Shown: piece by piece, positions 40,501 to 55,600 of the stretch
How the letters are laid out: every line of letters starts with the position of its first letter
Position numbering within the stretch: position 1 is the first letter of the stretch
Source: Hydractinia symbiolongicarpus
Taxonomy: Eukaryota > Cnidaria > Hydrozoa > Anthoathecata > Hydractiniidae
Direction: 5' to 3'
Assembly: GCF_029227915.1 (NCBI RefSeq)
Contig: NC_079887.1
Coordinates: 3,410,001 to 3,474,000, forward strand
DNA length: 64,000 nt
Position numbers and translations under genes: made by a program
The notes under the pieces: model-generated
Told to the model about the DNA's origin: nothing
Databases searched by the model: none
What the model saw: only the letters and a program-made list of their open reading frames with translations

Positions 40501-43500
40501 CAGCGTCTCATCAAAAATGAAAACATTTTTAAAAACTACAAGTCTCATGGGCTTTAGTGGTGAAATAATAATTTAAAAAATCGTTCTGGAAATGAGTTTA
40601 CTCCCAGGGTACTTTCTTTGTTTACATTCGACTATACGGGACAAGCCCGGGATTTACGGGAAATCGCGAGTTTTCGTTTGCCGGCGATTAACCCTCTTTC
40701 ATTAAGCGTCTCATTTAAAATGAAAACATTTTTTAAAACTACAAGTCTCATTCGTTCTAGTGGTGCAGAAAAAATTTGAAAAATCGTTCGGGAAATCAGT
40801 TTACTCCCTGGGTACTTTCTTTATATACATTCAACTATACGGGCCAAGCCCGGGATTTATGGGAAATCGCGGGTTTTCGTTTGCCGGCGATTAAACTTCT
40901 TTTATTCAGCGTCTCATCAAAAATGAAAACACTTTTGAAAACTACAAGTCTCATGCGTTTTAGTGGTGAAAAAATAATTTAAAAAATCGTTCGGGAAATG
41001 AGTTTACTCCCTGGGTACTTTCTTTGTATACTTTTGACTATACGGGCCCAGCCCGGGATTTACGGGAAATCGCGGATTTTCGTTTGCCGGCGATTAAACT
41101 TCTTTTATTCTGCGTCTCATCAAAAATGAAAACATTTTTAAAAACTACAAGTCTTATGCGTTTTAGTGGTGAAAAAATAATTTAAAAAATTGTTCTGGAA
41201 ATGAGTTTACTCACAGGGTACTTTCTTTGTATACATTCGACTATACGGGCCAAGCCCGGGATTTACGGGAAATCGCGGGTTTTCGTTTGCCGTCGATTAA
41301 ACCTCTTTTATTAAGCGTCTCATCAAAAATGAAAACATTTTTGAAAACTACAAGTCTCATGCGTTTTAGTGGTGAAAAAAAAATTGAAAAAATCGTTCGG
41401 GAAATGAGTTTACTCCCTGGGTACTTTCTTTATATACATTCGACTATACGGGCCACCTCCGGGATTTACGGAAAATCGCGGGTTTTCGTTTGCCGGCGAT
41501 TAAACCTCTTTTATTAAGCGTCTCATCAAAAATGAAAACATTTTTAAAAACTACAAGTCTCGTGCGTTTTAGTGGTGAAAAAATAATTTAAAAAATCGTT
41601 CGGGAATTGAGTTTACTTTCTGGGTACTTTCTTTGTATACCTTTGACTATACGGGCCGAGTCCGGGATTTATGGGAAATCGCAGGTTTTCGTTTGCCGGC
41701 GATTAAACTTCTTTAATTCAGCGTCTCATCAAAAATGAAAACATTTTTGAAAACTACAAGTCTCATGCGTTTTAGTGGTGAAAAAATAATTTAAAAAATC
41801 GTTCGGAAAATGAGTTTACTCCCTGGGTACTTTCTTTGTATACTTTTGACTATACGGGCCGAGTCTTGGGTTTACGGGAAATGTCGAGTTTTCGTTTGCC
41901 GGCGATTAAACTCCTGTTATTCAGCGTCTCATCAAAAATGAAAACATTTTTGAAAACTACAAGTCTCATTTGTTCTAGTGGTGCAGAAATAATTTAAAAA
42001 ATCGTTCGGGAAATCAGTTTACTCCCTGGGTACTTTCTTTGTATACATTCAACTATACGGGCCAAGCCCGGGATTTACGGGAAATCGCGGTTTTTCGTTT
42101 GCCGGCAATTAAACTTCTTTTATTCAGCGTCTCATCAAAAATGAAAACACTTTTGAAAACTACAAGTCTCATGCGTTTTAGTGGTGAAAAAATAATTCAA
42201 AAAATCGTTCGGGAAATGAGTTTTCTCCTTAGGTACTTTCTTTGTATACTTTTGACTATACGGGCCAAGCCCGGGATTTACGGGAAATCGCGGGTTTTCG
42301 TTTGTCGGCGATTAAACTTCTTTTATTCAGCGTCTCATCAAAAATGAAAACATTTTTAAAAACAACAAGTCTCATGGGCTTTAGTGGTGAAATAATAATT
42401 TGAAAAATCGTTCGGGAAATCAATTTACTCCCTGGTTACTTTCTTTGTATACTTTTGACTTTACGGGCCGAGTCCGGGATTTACGGGAAATCGCAGGTTT
42501 TTGTTTGCCGGCGATTAAACTTCTTTTATTCAGCGTCTCATCAAAAATGAAAACATTTTTGAAAACTACAAGTCTCATGCGTTTTAGTGGTGAAAAATTA
42601 ATTTAAAAAATCGTTCGGGAAATCAGTTTACTCCCTGGGTACTTTCCTTGTATACTTTTGACTGTACGGGCCGAGTCCGGGATTTACGGGAAGTCGCGGG
42701 TTTTCGTTTGCCGGCGATTAAACTCCTTTTATTTAGCGTCTCATCAAAAATGAAAACATTTTTAAAAACTACAAGTCATATGGGCTTTAGTGGTGAAATA
42801 ATAATTTAAAAAATCGTTCTGGAAATGAGTTTACTCACAGGGTACTTTCTTTGTATACATTCGACTATACGGGACAAGCCCAGGATTTACGGGAAATCGC
42901 GAGTTTTCGTTTGCCGGCGATTAACCCTCTCTCATTAAGCGTCTCATTAAAAATGAGAACATTTTTGAAAACTACAAGTCTCATTCGTTCTAGTGGTGCA
43001 GAAATAATTTAAAAAATCGTTCGGGAAATCAGTTTCCTCCCTGGGTACTTTCTTTGTGTACATTCAACTATACGGGCCAAGCCCGGGATTTACGGGAAAT
43101 CGCGGTTTTTCGTTTGCCGGCAATTAAACTTCTTTTATTCAGCGTCTCATCAAAAATGAAAACACTTTTAAAAACTACAAGACTCATGCGTTTTAGTGGT
43201 GAAAAAATAATTCAAAAAATCGTTCGGGAAATGAGTTTTCTCCCTAGGTACTTTCTTTGTATACTTTTGACTATACGGGCCAAGCCCGGGATTTACGGGA
43301 AATCGCGGGTTTTCGTTTGCCGGCGATTAAACTTCTTTTATTCAGCGTCTCATCAAAAATGAAAACATTTTTAAAAACAACAATTCTCATGGGCTTTAGT
43401 AGTGAAATAATAATTTAAAAAATCGTTCGGCGAATGAGTTTACTCCCTGGGTACTTTCTTTATATACATTCAACTATACGGGCCAAGCCCGGAATTTACG

Positions 43501-43562
43501 GGAAATCGCGGGTTTTCGTTTGCCGGCAATTAAACTTCTTTTATTCAGCGTCTCATCAAAAA

Positions 43563-45592
43563 TGAAAACACTTTTGAAAACTACAAGTCTCATGCGTTTT
43601 AGTGGTGAAAAAATAATTCAAAAAATCGTTCGGGAAATGAGTTTTCTCCCTGGGTACTTTCTTTGTATACTTTTGACTATACGGGCCGAGTCAGGGATTT
43701 ACGGGAAATCGCAGGTTTTCGTTTGCCGGCGATTAAACTCCTTTTATTTAGCTTCTCATCAAAAATGAAAACATTTTTAAAAACTACAAGTCTCATGGGC
43801 TTTAGTGGTGAAATAATAATTTAAAAAATCGTTCTGGAAATGAGTTTACTCACAGGGCACTTTCTTTGTATACATTCGACTATACGGGACAAGCCCGGGA
43901 TTCACGGGAAATCGCGAGTTTTCGTTTGCCGGCGATTAACCCTCTTTCATTAAGCGTCTCATTAAAAATGAAAACATTTTTGAAAACTACAAGTCTCATT
44001 CGTTCTAGTGGTGCAGAAATAATTTAAAAAATCGTTCGGGAAATCAGTTTACTCCCTGGGTACTTTCTTTATATACATTCAACTATACGGGCCAAGCCTG
44101 GGATTTACGGGAAATCGCGGGTTTTCGTTTGCCGGCAATTAAACTTCTTTTATTCAGCGTCTCATCAAAAATGAAAACATTTTTAAAAACAACAAGTTTC
44201 ATGCGTTTTAGTGGTGAAAAAATAATTCAAAAAATCGTTCGGGAAATGAGTTTTCTCCCTAGGTACTTTCTTTGTATACTTTTGACTATACGGGCCAAGC
44301 CCGGGATTTACGGGAAATCGCGGGTTTTCGTTTGCCGGCGATTAAACTTCTTTTATTCAGCGTCTCATCAAAAATAAAAACATTTTTAAAAACAACAAGT
44401 CTCATGGGCTTTAGTAGTGAAATAATAATTTAAAAAATCGTTCGGCAAATGAGTTTACTCCCTGGGTACTTTCTTTATATACATTCAACTATACGGGCCA
44501 AGCCCGGAATTTACGGGAAATCGCGGGTTTTCGTTTGCCGGCAATTAAACTTCTTTTATTCAGCGTCTCATCAAAAATGAAAACACTTTTGAAAACTACA
44601 AGTCTCATGCGTTTTAGTGGTGAAAAAATAATTCAAAAAATCGTTCGGGAAATGAGTTTTCTCCCTGGGTACTTTCTTTGTATACTTTTGACTATACGGG
44701 CAGAGTCAGGGATTTACGGGAAATCGCAGGTTTTCGTTTGCCGGCGATTAAACTCCTTTTATTTAGCGTCTCATCAAAAATGAAAACATTTTTAAAAACT
44801 ACAAGTCTCATGGGCTTTAGTGGTGAAATAATAATTTAAAAAATCGTTCTGGAAATGAGTTTACTCACAGGGCACTTTCTTTGTATACATTCGACTATAC
44901 GGGACAAGCCCGGGATTCACGGGAAATCGCGAGTTTTCGTTTGCCGGCGATTAACCCTCTTTCATTAAGCGTCTCATTAAAAATGAAAACATTTTTGAAA
45001 ACTACAAGTCTCATTCGTTCTAGTGGTGCAGAAATAATTTAAAAAATCGTTCGTCAAATCAGTTTACTCCCTGGGTACTTTCTTTATATACATTCAACTA
45101 TACGGGCCAAGCCTGGGATTTACGGGAAATCGCGGGTTTTCGTTTGCCGGCAATTAAACTTCTTTTATTCAGCGTCTCATCAAAAATGAAAACACTTTTG
45201 AAAACAACATGTCTCATGCGTTTTAGTGGTGAAAAAATAATTCAAAAAATCGTTCGGGAAATGAGTTTTCTCCCTAGGTACTTTCTTTGTATACTTTTGA
45301 CTATACGGGCCAAGCCCGGGATTTACGGGAAATCGCGGGTTTTCGTTTGCCGGAGATTAAACTTCTTTTATTCAGCGTCTCATCAAAAATGAAAACATTT
45401 TTAAATACAACAAGTCTCATGGGCTTTAGTAGTGAAATAATAATTTAAAAAATCGTTCGGCAAATGAGTTTACTCCCTGGGTACTTTCTTTATATACATT
45501 CAACTATACGGGCCAAGCCCGGGATTTACGGGAAATCGCGGGCTTTCGTTTGAGGGCGATTAAACTTCTTTTATTCAGCGTCTCATCAAAAA
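43563..45592. repeat. Satellite C HOR, 5-mer of 1,015 bp, two clear copies
   Basis: Five monomer subtypes occur in fixed order: an ACACTTTTGAAAAC type with GAGTCAGGG; a CTCACAGGGCAC type with GGGATTCACGGG and TTAACCC; a TCATTCGTTCTAGTGGTGCAG type; an AACAACAAGTTTCATGCG type; and an AAAATAAAAACATT type with CCCGGAATTTACG. The next copy begins 1,015 bp later (43,563 then 44,578). The second copy has conversions in its fourth and fifth units. Confidence 0.87.
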
Positions 45593-46591
45593 TGAAAACA
45601 TTTTTAAAAACAACAAGTCTCATGGGCTTTAGTAGTGAAATAATAATTTAAAAAATCGTTCGGGAAATGAGTTTTCTCCCTAGGTACTTTCTTTGTATAC
45701 TTTTGACTATACGGGCCAAGCCCGGGATTTACGGGAAATCGCGGGTTTTCGTTTGCCGGCGATTAAACTTCTTTTATTCAGCGTCTCATCAAAAATAAAA
45801 ACATTTTTAAAAACAACAAGTCTCATGGGCTTTAGTAGTGAAATAATAATTTAAAAAATCGTTCGGCAAATGAGTTTACTCCCTGGGTACTTTCTTTATA
45901 TACATTCAACTATACGGGCCAAGCCCGGAATTTACGGGAAATCGCGGGTTTTCGTTTGCCGGCAATTAAACTTCTTTTATTCAGCGTCTCATCAAAAATG
46001 AAAACACTTTTGAAAACTACAAGTCTCATGCGTTTTAGTGGTGAAAAAATAATTCAAAAAATCGTTCGGGAAATGAGTTTTCTCCCTGGGTACTTTCTTT
46101 GTATACTTTTGACTATACGGGCCGAGTCAGGGATTTACGGGAAATCGCAGGTTTTCGTTTGCCGGCGATTAAACTCCTTTTATTTAGCGTCTCATCAAAA
46201 ATGAAAACATTTTTAAAAACTACAAGTCTCATGGGCTTTAGTGGTGAAATAATAATTTAAAAAATCGTTCTGGAAATGAGTTTACTCACAGGGCACTTTC
46301 TTTGTATACATTCGACTATACGGGACAAGCCCGGGATTCACGGGAAATCGCGGGTTTTCGTTTGCCGGCGATTAAACTTCTTTTATTCAGCGTCTCATCA
46401 AAAATAAAAACATTTTTAAAAACAACAAGTCTCATGGGCTTTAGTAGTGAAATAATAATTTAAAAAATCGTTCGGCAAATGAGTTTACTCCCTGGGTACT
46501 TTCTTTATATACATTCAACTATACGGGCCAAGCCCGGAATTTACGGGAAATCGCAGGTTTTCGTTTGCCGGCGATTAAACTCCTTTTATTT

Positions 46592-49500
46592 AGCGTCTCA
46601 TCAAAAATGAAAACATTTTTAAAAACTACAAGTCTCATGGGCTTTAGTGGTGAAATAATAATTTAAAAAATCGTTCTGGAAATGAGTTTACTCACAGGGC
46701 ACTTTCTTTGTATACATTCGACTATACGGGACAAGCTCGGGATTCACGGGAATTCGCGAGTTTTCGTTTGCCGGCGATTAACCCTCTTTCATTAAGCGTC
46801 TCATTAAAAATGAAAACATTTTTGAAAACTACAAGTCTCATTCGTTCTAGTGGTGCAGAAATAATTTAAAAAATCGTTCGGGAAATCAGTTTACTCCCTG
46901 GGTACTTTCTTTATATACATTCAACTATACGGGCCAAGCCTGGGATTTACGGGAAATCGCGGGTTTTCGTTTGCCGGCAATTAAACTTCTTTTATTCAGC
47001 GTCTCATCAAAAATGAAAACACTTTTGAAAACAACAAGTCTCATGCGTTTTAGTGGTGAAAAAATAATTCAAAAAATCGTTCGGGAAATGAGTTTTCTCC
47101 CTAGGTACTTTCTTTGTATACTTTTGACTATACGGGCCAAGCCCGGGATTTACGGGAAATCGCGGGTTTTCGTTTGCCGGCGATTAAACTTCTTTTATTC
47201 AGCGTCTCATCAAAAATGAAAACATTTTTAAATACAACAAGTCTCATGGGCTTTAGTAGTGAAATAATAATTTAAAAAATCGTTCGGCAAATGAGTTTAC
47301 TCCCTGGGTACTTTCTTTATATACATTCAACTATACGGGCCAAGCCCGGGATTTACGGGAAATCGCGGGCTTTCGTTTGAGGGCGATTAAACTTCTTTTA
47401 TTCAGCGTCTCATCAAAAATGAAAACATTTTTAAATACAACAAGTCTCATGGGCTTTAGTAGTGAAATAATAATTTAAAAAATCGTTCGGCAAATGAGTT
47501 TACTCCCTGGGTACTTTCTTTATATACATTCAACTATACGGGCCAAGCCCGGGATTTACGGGAAATCGCGGGCTTTCGTTTGAGGGCGATTAAACTTCTT
47601 TTATTCAGCGTCTCATCAAAAATGAAAACATTTTTAAAAACAACAAGTCTCATGGGCTTTAGTAGTGAAATAATAATTTAAAAAATCGTTCGGGAAATGA
47701 GTTTTCTCCCTAGGTACTTTCTTTGTATACTTTTGACTATACGGGCCAAGCCCGGGATTTACGGGAAATCGCGGGTTTTCGTTTGCCGGCGATTAAACTT
47801 CTTTTATTCAGCGTCTCATCAAAAATAAAAACATTTTTAAAAACAACAAGTCTCATGGGCTTTAGTAGTGAAATAATAATTTAAAAAATCGTTCGGCAAA
47901 TGAGTTTACTCCCTGGGTACTTTCTTTATATACATTCAACTATACGGGCCAAGCCCGGAATTTACGGGAAATCGCGGGTTTTCGTTTGCCGGCAATTAAA
48001 CTTCTTTTATTCAGCGTCTCATTAAAAATGAAAACACTTTTGAAAACTACAAGTCTCATGCGTTTTAGTGGTGAAAAAATAATTCAAAAAATCGTTCGGG
48101 AAATGAGTTTTCTCCCTGGGTACTTTCTTTGTATACTTTTGACTATACGGGCCGAGTCAGGGATTTACGGGAAATCGCAGGTTTTCGTTTGCCGGCGATT
48201 AAACTCCTTTTATTTAGCGTCTCATCAAAAATGAAAACATTTTTAAAAACTACAAGTCTCATGGGCTTTAGTGGTGAAATAATAATTTAAAAAATCGTTC
48301 TGGAAATGAGTTTACTCACAGGGCACTTTCTTTGTATACATTCGACTATACGGGACAAGCCCGGGATTCACGGGAAATCGCGGGTTTTCGTTTGCCGGCG
48401 ATTAAACTTCTTTTATTCAGCGTCTCATCAAAAATAAAAACATTTTTAAAAACAACAAGTCTCATGGGCTTTAGTAGTGAAATAATAATTTAAAAAATCG
48501 TTCGGCAAATGAGTTTACTCCCTGGGTACTTTCTTTATATACATTCAACTATACGGGCCAAGCCCGGAATTTACGGGAAATCGCAGGTTTTTGTTTGCCG
48601 GCGATTAAACTCCTTTTATTTAGCGTCTCATCAAAAATGAAAACATTTTTAAAAACTACAAGTCTCATGGGCTTTAGTGGTGAAATAATAATTTAAAAAA
48701 TCGTTCTGGAAATGAGTTTACTCACAGGGCACTTTCTTTGTATACATTCGACTATACGGGACAAGCCCGGGATTCACGGGAAATCGCGAGTTTTCGTTTG
48801 CCGGCGATTAACCCTCTTTCATTAAGCGTCTCATTAAAAATGAAAACATTTTTGAAAACTACAAGTCTCATTCGTTCTAGTGGTGCAGAAATAATTTAAA
48901 AAATCGTTCGGGAAATCAGTTTACTCCCTGGGTACTTTCTTTATATACATTCAACTATACGGGCCAAGCCTGGGATTTACGGGAAATCGCGGGTTTTCGT
49001 TTGCCGGCAATTAAACTTCTTTTATTCAGCGTCTCATCAAAAATGAAAACACTTTTGAAAACAACAAGTCTCATGCGTTTTAGTGGTGAAAAAATAATTC
49101 AAAAAATCGTTCGGGAAATGAGTTTTCTCCCTAGGTACTTTCTTTGTATACTTTTGACTATACGGGCCAAGCCCGGGATTTACGGGAAATCGCGGGTTTT
49201 CGTTTGCCGGCGATTAAACTTCTTTTATTCAGCGTCTCATCAAAAATGAAAACATTTTTAAATACAACAAGTCTCATGGGCTTTAGTAGTGAAATAATAA
49301 TTTAAAAAATCGTTCGGCAAATGAGTTTACTCCCTGGGTACTTTCTTTATATACATTCAACTATACGGGCCAAGCCCGGGATTTACGGGAAATCGCGGGC
49401 TTTCGTTTGAGGGCGATTAAACTTCTTTTATTCAACGTCTCATCAAAAATGAAAACATTTTTAAAAACAACAAGTCTCATGGGCTTTAGTAGTGAAATAA

Positions 49501-52500
49501 TAATTCAAAAAATCGTTCGGGAAATGAGTTTTCTCCCTAGGTACTTTCTTTATATACATTCAACTATACGGGCCAAGCCTGGGATTTACGGGAAATCGCG
49601 GGTTTTCGTTTGCCGGCAATTAAACTTCTTTTATTCAGCGTCTCATCAAAAATGAAAACATTTTTAAAAACAACAAGTTTCATGCGTTTTAGTGGTGAAA
49701 AAATAATTCAAAAAATCGTTCGGGAAATGAGTTTTCTCCCTAGGTACTTTCTTTGTATACTTTTGACTATACGGGCCAAGCCCGGGATTTACGGGAAATC
49801 GCGGGTTTTCGTTTGCCGGCGATTAAACTTCTTTTATTCAGCGTCTCATCAAAAATAAAAACATTTTTAAAAACAACAAGTCTCATGGGCTTTAGTAGTG
49901 AAATAATAATTTAAAAAATCGTTTGGCAAATGAGTTTACTCCCTGGGTACTTTCTTTATATACATTCAACTATACGGGCCAAGCCCGGAATTTACAAGAA
50001 ATCGCGGGTTTTCGTTTGCCGGCAATTAAACTTCTTTTATTCAGCGTCTCATCAAAAATGAAAACACTTTTGAAAACTACAAGTCTCATGCGTTTTAGTG
50101 GTGAAAAAATAATTCAAAAAATCGTTCGGGAAATGAGTTTTCTCCCTGGGTACTTTCTTTGTATACTTTTGACTATACGGGCAGAGTCAGGGATTTACGG
50201 GAAATCGCAGGTTTTCGTTTGCCGGCGATTAAACTCCTTTTATTTAGCGTCTCATCAAAAATGAAAACATTTTTAAAAACTACAAGTCTCATGGGCTTTA
50301 GTGGTGAAATAATAATTTAAAAAATCGTTCTGGAAATAAGTTTACTCACAGGGCACTTTCTTTGTATACATTCGACTATACGGGACAAGCCCGGGATTCA
50401 CGGGAAATCGCGAGTTTTCGTTTGCCGGCGATTAACCCTCTTTCATTAAGCGTCTCATTAAAAATGAAAACATTTTTGAAAACTACAAGTCTCATTCGTT
50501 CTAGTGGTGCAGAAATAATTTAAAAAATCGTTCGTCAAATCAGTTTACTCCCTGGGTACTTTCTTTATATACATTCAACTATACGGGCCAAGCCTGGGAT
50601 TTACGGGAAATCGCGGGTTTTCGTTTGCCGGCAATTAAACTTCTTTTATTCAGCGTCTCATCAAAAATGAAAACACTTTTGAAAACAACAAGTCTCATGC
50701 GTTTTAGTGGTGAAAAAATAATTCAAAAAATCGTTCGGGAAATGAGTTTTCTCCCTAGGTACTTTCTTTGTATACTTTTGACTATACGGGCCAAGCCCGG
50801 GATTTACGGGAAATCGCGGGTTTTCGTTTGCCGGCGATTAAACTTCTTTTATTCAGCGTCTCATCAAAAATGAAAACATTTTTAAATACAACAAGTCTCA
50901 TGGGCTTTAGTAGTGAAATAATAATTTAAAAAATCGTTCGGCAAATGAGTTTACTCCCTGGGTACTTTCTTTATATACATTCAAATATACGGGCCAAGCC
51001 CGGGATTTACGGGAAATCGCGGGCTTTCGTTTGAGGGCGATTAAACTTCTTTTATTCAGCGTCTCATCAAAAATGAAAACATTTTTAAAAACTACAAGTC
51101 TCATGGGCTTTAGTGGTGAAATAATAATTTAAAAAATCGTTCTGGAAATGAGTTTACTCACAGGGCACTTTCTTTGTATACATTCGACTATACGGGACAA
51201 GCCCGGGATTCACGGGAAATCGCGGGTTTTCGTTTGCCGGCGATTAAACTTCTTTTATTCAGCGTCTCATCAAAAATAAAAACATTTTTAAAAACAACAA
51301 GTCTCATGGGCTTTAGTAGTGAAATAATAATTTAAAAAATCGTTCGGCAAATGAGTTTACTCCCTGGGTACTTTCTTTATATACATTCAACTATACGGGC
51401 CAAGCCCGGAATTTACGGGAAATCGCAGGTTTTCGTTTGCCGGCGATTAAACTCCTTTTATTTAGCGTCTCATCAAAAATGAAAACATTTTTAAAAACTA
51501 CAAGTCTCATGGGCTTTAGTGGTGAAATAATAATTTAAAAAATCGTTCTGGAAATGAGTTTACTCACAGGGCACTTTCTTTGTATACATTCGACTATACG
51601 GGACAAGCCCGGGATTCACGGGAAATCGCGAGTTTTCGTTTGCCGGCGATTAACCCTCTTTCATTAAGCGTCTCATTAAAAATGAAAACATTTTTGAAAA
51701 CTACAAGTCTCATTCGTTCTAGTGGTGCAGAAATAATTTAAAAAATCGTTCGGAAAATCAGTTTACTCCCTCGGTACTTTCTTTATATACATTCAACTAT
51801 ACGGGCCAAGCCTGGGATTTACGGGAAATCGCGGGTTTTCGTTTGCCGGCAATTAAACTTCTTTTATTCAGCGTCTCATCAAAAATGAAAACACTTTTGA
51901 AAACAACAAGTCTCATGCGTTTTAGTGGTGAAAAAATAATTCAAAAAATCGTTCGGGAAATGAGTTTTCTCCCTAGGTACTTTCTTTGTATACTTTTGAC
52001 TATACGGGCCAAGCCCGGGATTTACGGGAAATCGCGGGTTTTCGTTTGCCGGCGATTAAACTTCTTTTATTCAGCGTCTCATCAAAAATGAAAACATTTT
52101 TAAATACAACAAGTCTCATGGGCTTTAGTAGTGAAATAATAATTTAAAAAATCGTTCGGCAAATGAGTTTACTCCCTGGGTACTTTCTTTATATACATTC
52201 AACTATACGGGCCAAGCCCGGGATTTACGGGAAATCGCGGGCTTTCGTTTGAGGGCGATTAAACTTCTTTTATTCAGCGTCTCATCAAAAATGAAAACAT
52301 TTTTAAAAACAACAAGTCTCATGGGCTTTAGTAGTGAAATAATAATTTAAAAAATCGTTCGGGAAATGAGTTTTCTCCCTAGGTACTTTCTTTGTATACT
52401 TTTGACTATACGGGCCAAGCCCGGGATTTACGGGAAATCGCGGGTTTTCGTTTGCCGGCGATTAAACTTCTTTTATTCAGCGTCTCATCAAAAATAAAAA

Positions 52501-52681
52501 CATTTTTAAAAACAACAAGTCTCATGGGCTTTAGTAGTGAAATAATAATTTAAAAAATCGTTCGGCAAATGAGTTTACTCCCTGGGTACTTTCTTTATAT
52601 ACATTCAACTATACGGGCCAAGCCCGGAATTTACGGGAAATCGCGGGTTTTCGTTTGCCGGCAATTAAACTTCTTTTATTC
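46592..52681. repeat. Satellite C super-HOR, 6,090 bp (30 monomers), copy 1
   Basis: Matches 52,682-58,771 at an offset of exactly 6,090 bp (30 x 203, or 6 x 1,015). Private variants confirm register: TTCAACGTCT at 49,432 and 55,522, TTTACAAGAAATCG at 49,992 and 56,082, CAAATATACGGG at 50,981 and 57,071, and CCCTCGGTAC at 51,768 and 57,858. Differences from copy 2 that I noticed are near 46,737 and 46,753. Flanking subtypes differ outside the unit. Confidence 0.93.
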
Positions 52682-55600
52682 AGCGTCTCATCAAAAATGA
52701 AAACATTTTTAAAAACTACAAGTCTCATGGGCTTTAGTGGTGAAATAATAATTTAAAAAATCGTTCTGGAAATGAGTTTACTCACAGGGCACTTTCTTTG
52801 TATACATTCGACTATACGGGACAAGCCCGGGATTCACGGGAAATCGCGAGTTTTCGTTTGCCGGCGATTAACCCTCTTTCATTAAGCGTCTCATTAAAAA
52901 TGAAAACATTTTTGAAAACTACAAGTCTCATTCGTTCTAGTGGTGCAGAAATAATTTAAAAAATCGTTCGGGAAATCAGTTTACTCCCTGGGTACTTTCT
53001 TTATATACATTCAACTATACGGGCCAAGCCTGGGATTTACGGGAAATCGCGGGTTTTCGTTTGCCGGCAATTAAACTTCTTTTATTCAGCGTCTCATCAA
53101 AAATGAAAACACTTTTGAAAACAACAAGTCTCATGCGTTTTAGTGGTGAAAAAATAATTCAAAAAATCGTTCGGGAAATGAGTTTTCTCCCTAGGTACTT
53201 TCTTTGTATACTTTTGACTATACGGGCCAAGCCCGGGATTTACGGGAAATCGCGGGTTTTCGTTTGCCGGCGATTAAACTTCTTTTATTCAGCGTCTCAT
53301 CAAAAATGAAAACATTTTTAAATACAACAAGTCTCATGGGCTTTAGTAGTGAAATAATAATTTAAAAAATCGTTCGGCAAATGAGTTTACTCCCTGGGTA
53401 CTTTCTTTATATACATTCAACTATACGGGCCAAGCCCGGGATTTACGGGAAATCGCGGGCTTTCGTTTGAGGGCGATTAAACTTCTTTTATTCAGCGTCT
53501 CATCAAAAATGAAAACATTTTTAAATACAACAAGTCTCATGGGCTTTAGTAGTGAAATAATAATTTAAAAAATCGTTCGGCAAATGAGTTTACTCCCTGG
53601 GTACTTTCTTTATATACATTCAACTATACGGGCCAAGCCCGGGATTTACGGGAAATCGCGGGCTTTCGTTTGAGGGCGATTAAACTTCTTTTATTCAGCG
53701 TCTCATCAAAAATGAAAACATTTTTAAAAACAACAAGTCTCATGGGCTTTAGTAGTGAAATAATAATTTAAAAAATCGTTCGGGAAATGAGTTTTCTCCC
53801 TAGGTACTTTCTTTGTATACTTTTGACTATACGGGCCAAGCCCGGGATTTACGGGAAATCGCGGGTTTTCGTTTGCCGGCGATTAAACTTCTTTTATTCA
53901 GCGTCTCATCAAAAATAAAAACATTTTTAAAAACAACAAGTCTCATGGGCTTTAGTAGTGAAATAATAATTTAAAAAATCGTTCGGCAAATGAGTTTACT
54001 CCCTGGGTACTTTCTTTATATACATTCAACTATACGGGCCAAGCCCGGAATTTACGGGAAATCGCGGGTTTTCGTTTGCCGGCAATTAAACTTCTTTTAT
54101 TCAGCGTCTCATTAAAAATGAAAACACTTTTGAAAACTACAAGTCTCATGCGTTTTAGTGGTGAAAAAATAATTCAAAAAATCGTTCGGGAAATGAGTTT
54201 TCTCCCTGGGTACTTTCTTTGTATACTTTTGACTATACGGGCCGAGTCAGGGATTTACGGGAAATCGCAGGTTTTCGTTTGCCGGCGATTAAACTCCTTT
54301 TATTTAGCGTCTCATCAAAAATGAAAACATTTTTAAAAACTACAAGTCTCATGGGCTTTAGTGGTGAAATAATAATTTAAAAAATCGTTCTGGAAATGAG
54401 TTTACTCACAGGGCACTTTCTTTGTATACATTCGACTATACGGGACAAGCCCGGGATTCACGGGAAATCGCGGGTTTTCGTTTGCCGGCGATTAAACTTC
54501 TTTTATTCAGCGTCTCATCAAAAATAAAAACATTTTTAAAAACAACAAGTCTCATGGGCTTTAGTAGTGAAATAATAATTTAAAAAATCGTTCGGCAAAT
54601 GAGTTTACTCCCTGGGTACTTTCTTTATATACATTCAACTATACGGGCCAAGCCCGGAATTTACGGGAAATCGCAGGTTTTTGTTTGCCGGCGATTAAAC
54701 TCCTTTTATTTAGCGTCTCATCAAAAATGAAAACATTTTTAAAAACTACAAGTCTCATGGGCTTTAGTGGTGAAATAATAATTTAAAAAATCGTTCTGGA
54801 AATGAGTTTACTCACAGGGCACTTTCTTTGTATACATTCGACTATACGGGACAAGCCCGGGATTCACGGGAAATCGCGAGTTTTCGTTTGCCGGCGATTA
54901 ACCCTCTTTCATTAAGCGTCTCATTAAAAATGAAAACATTTTTGAAAACTACAAGTCTCATTCGTTCTAGTGGTGCAGAAATAATTTAAAAAATCGTTCG
55001 GGAAATCAGTTTACTCCCTGGGTACTTTCTTTATATACATTCAACTATACGGGCCAAGCCTGGGATTTACGGGAAATCGCGGGTTTTCGTTTGCCGGCAA
55101 TTAAACTTCTTTTATTCAGCGTCTCATCAAAAATGAAAACACTTTTGAAAACAACAAGTCTCATGCGTTTTAGTGGTGAAAAAATAATTCAAAAAATCGT
55201 TCGGGAAATGAGTTTTCTCCCTAGGTACTTTCTTTGTATACTTTTGACTATACGGGCCAAGCCCGGGATTTACGGGAAATCGCGGGTTTTCGTTTGCCGG
55301 CGATTAAACTTCTTTTATTCAGCGTCTCATCAAAAATGAAAACATTTTTAAATACAACAAGTCTCATGGGCTTTAGTAGTGAAATAATAATTTAAAAAAT
55401 CGTTCGGCAAATGAGTTTACTCCCTGGGTACTTTCTTTATATACATTCAACTATACGGGCCAAGCCCGGGATTTACGGGAAATCGCGGGCTTTCGTTTGA
55501 GGGCGATTAAACTTCTTTTATTCAACGTCTCATCAAAAATGAAAACATTTTTAAAAACAACAAGTCTCATGGGCTTTAGTAGTGAAATAATAATTCAAAA

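Noticed and set aside
39858-40576. Long frames of about 180-220 codons on both strands around 40 kb
   Set aside because: Most of their length is the 500-N gap; unknown bases were read as open.
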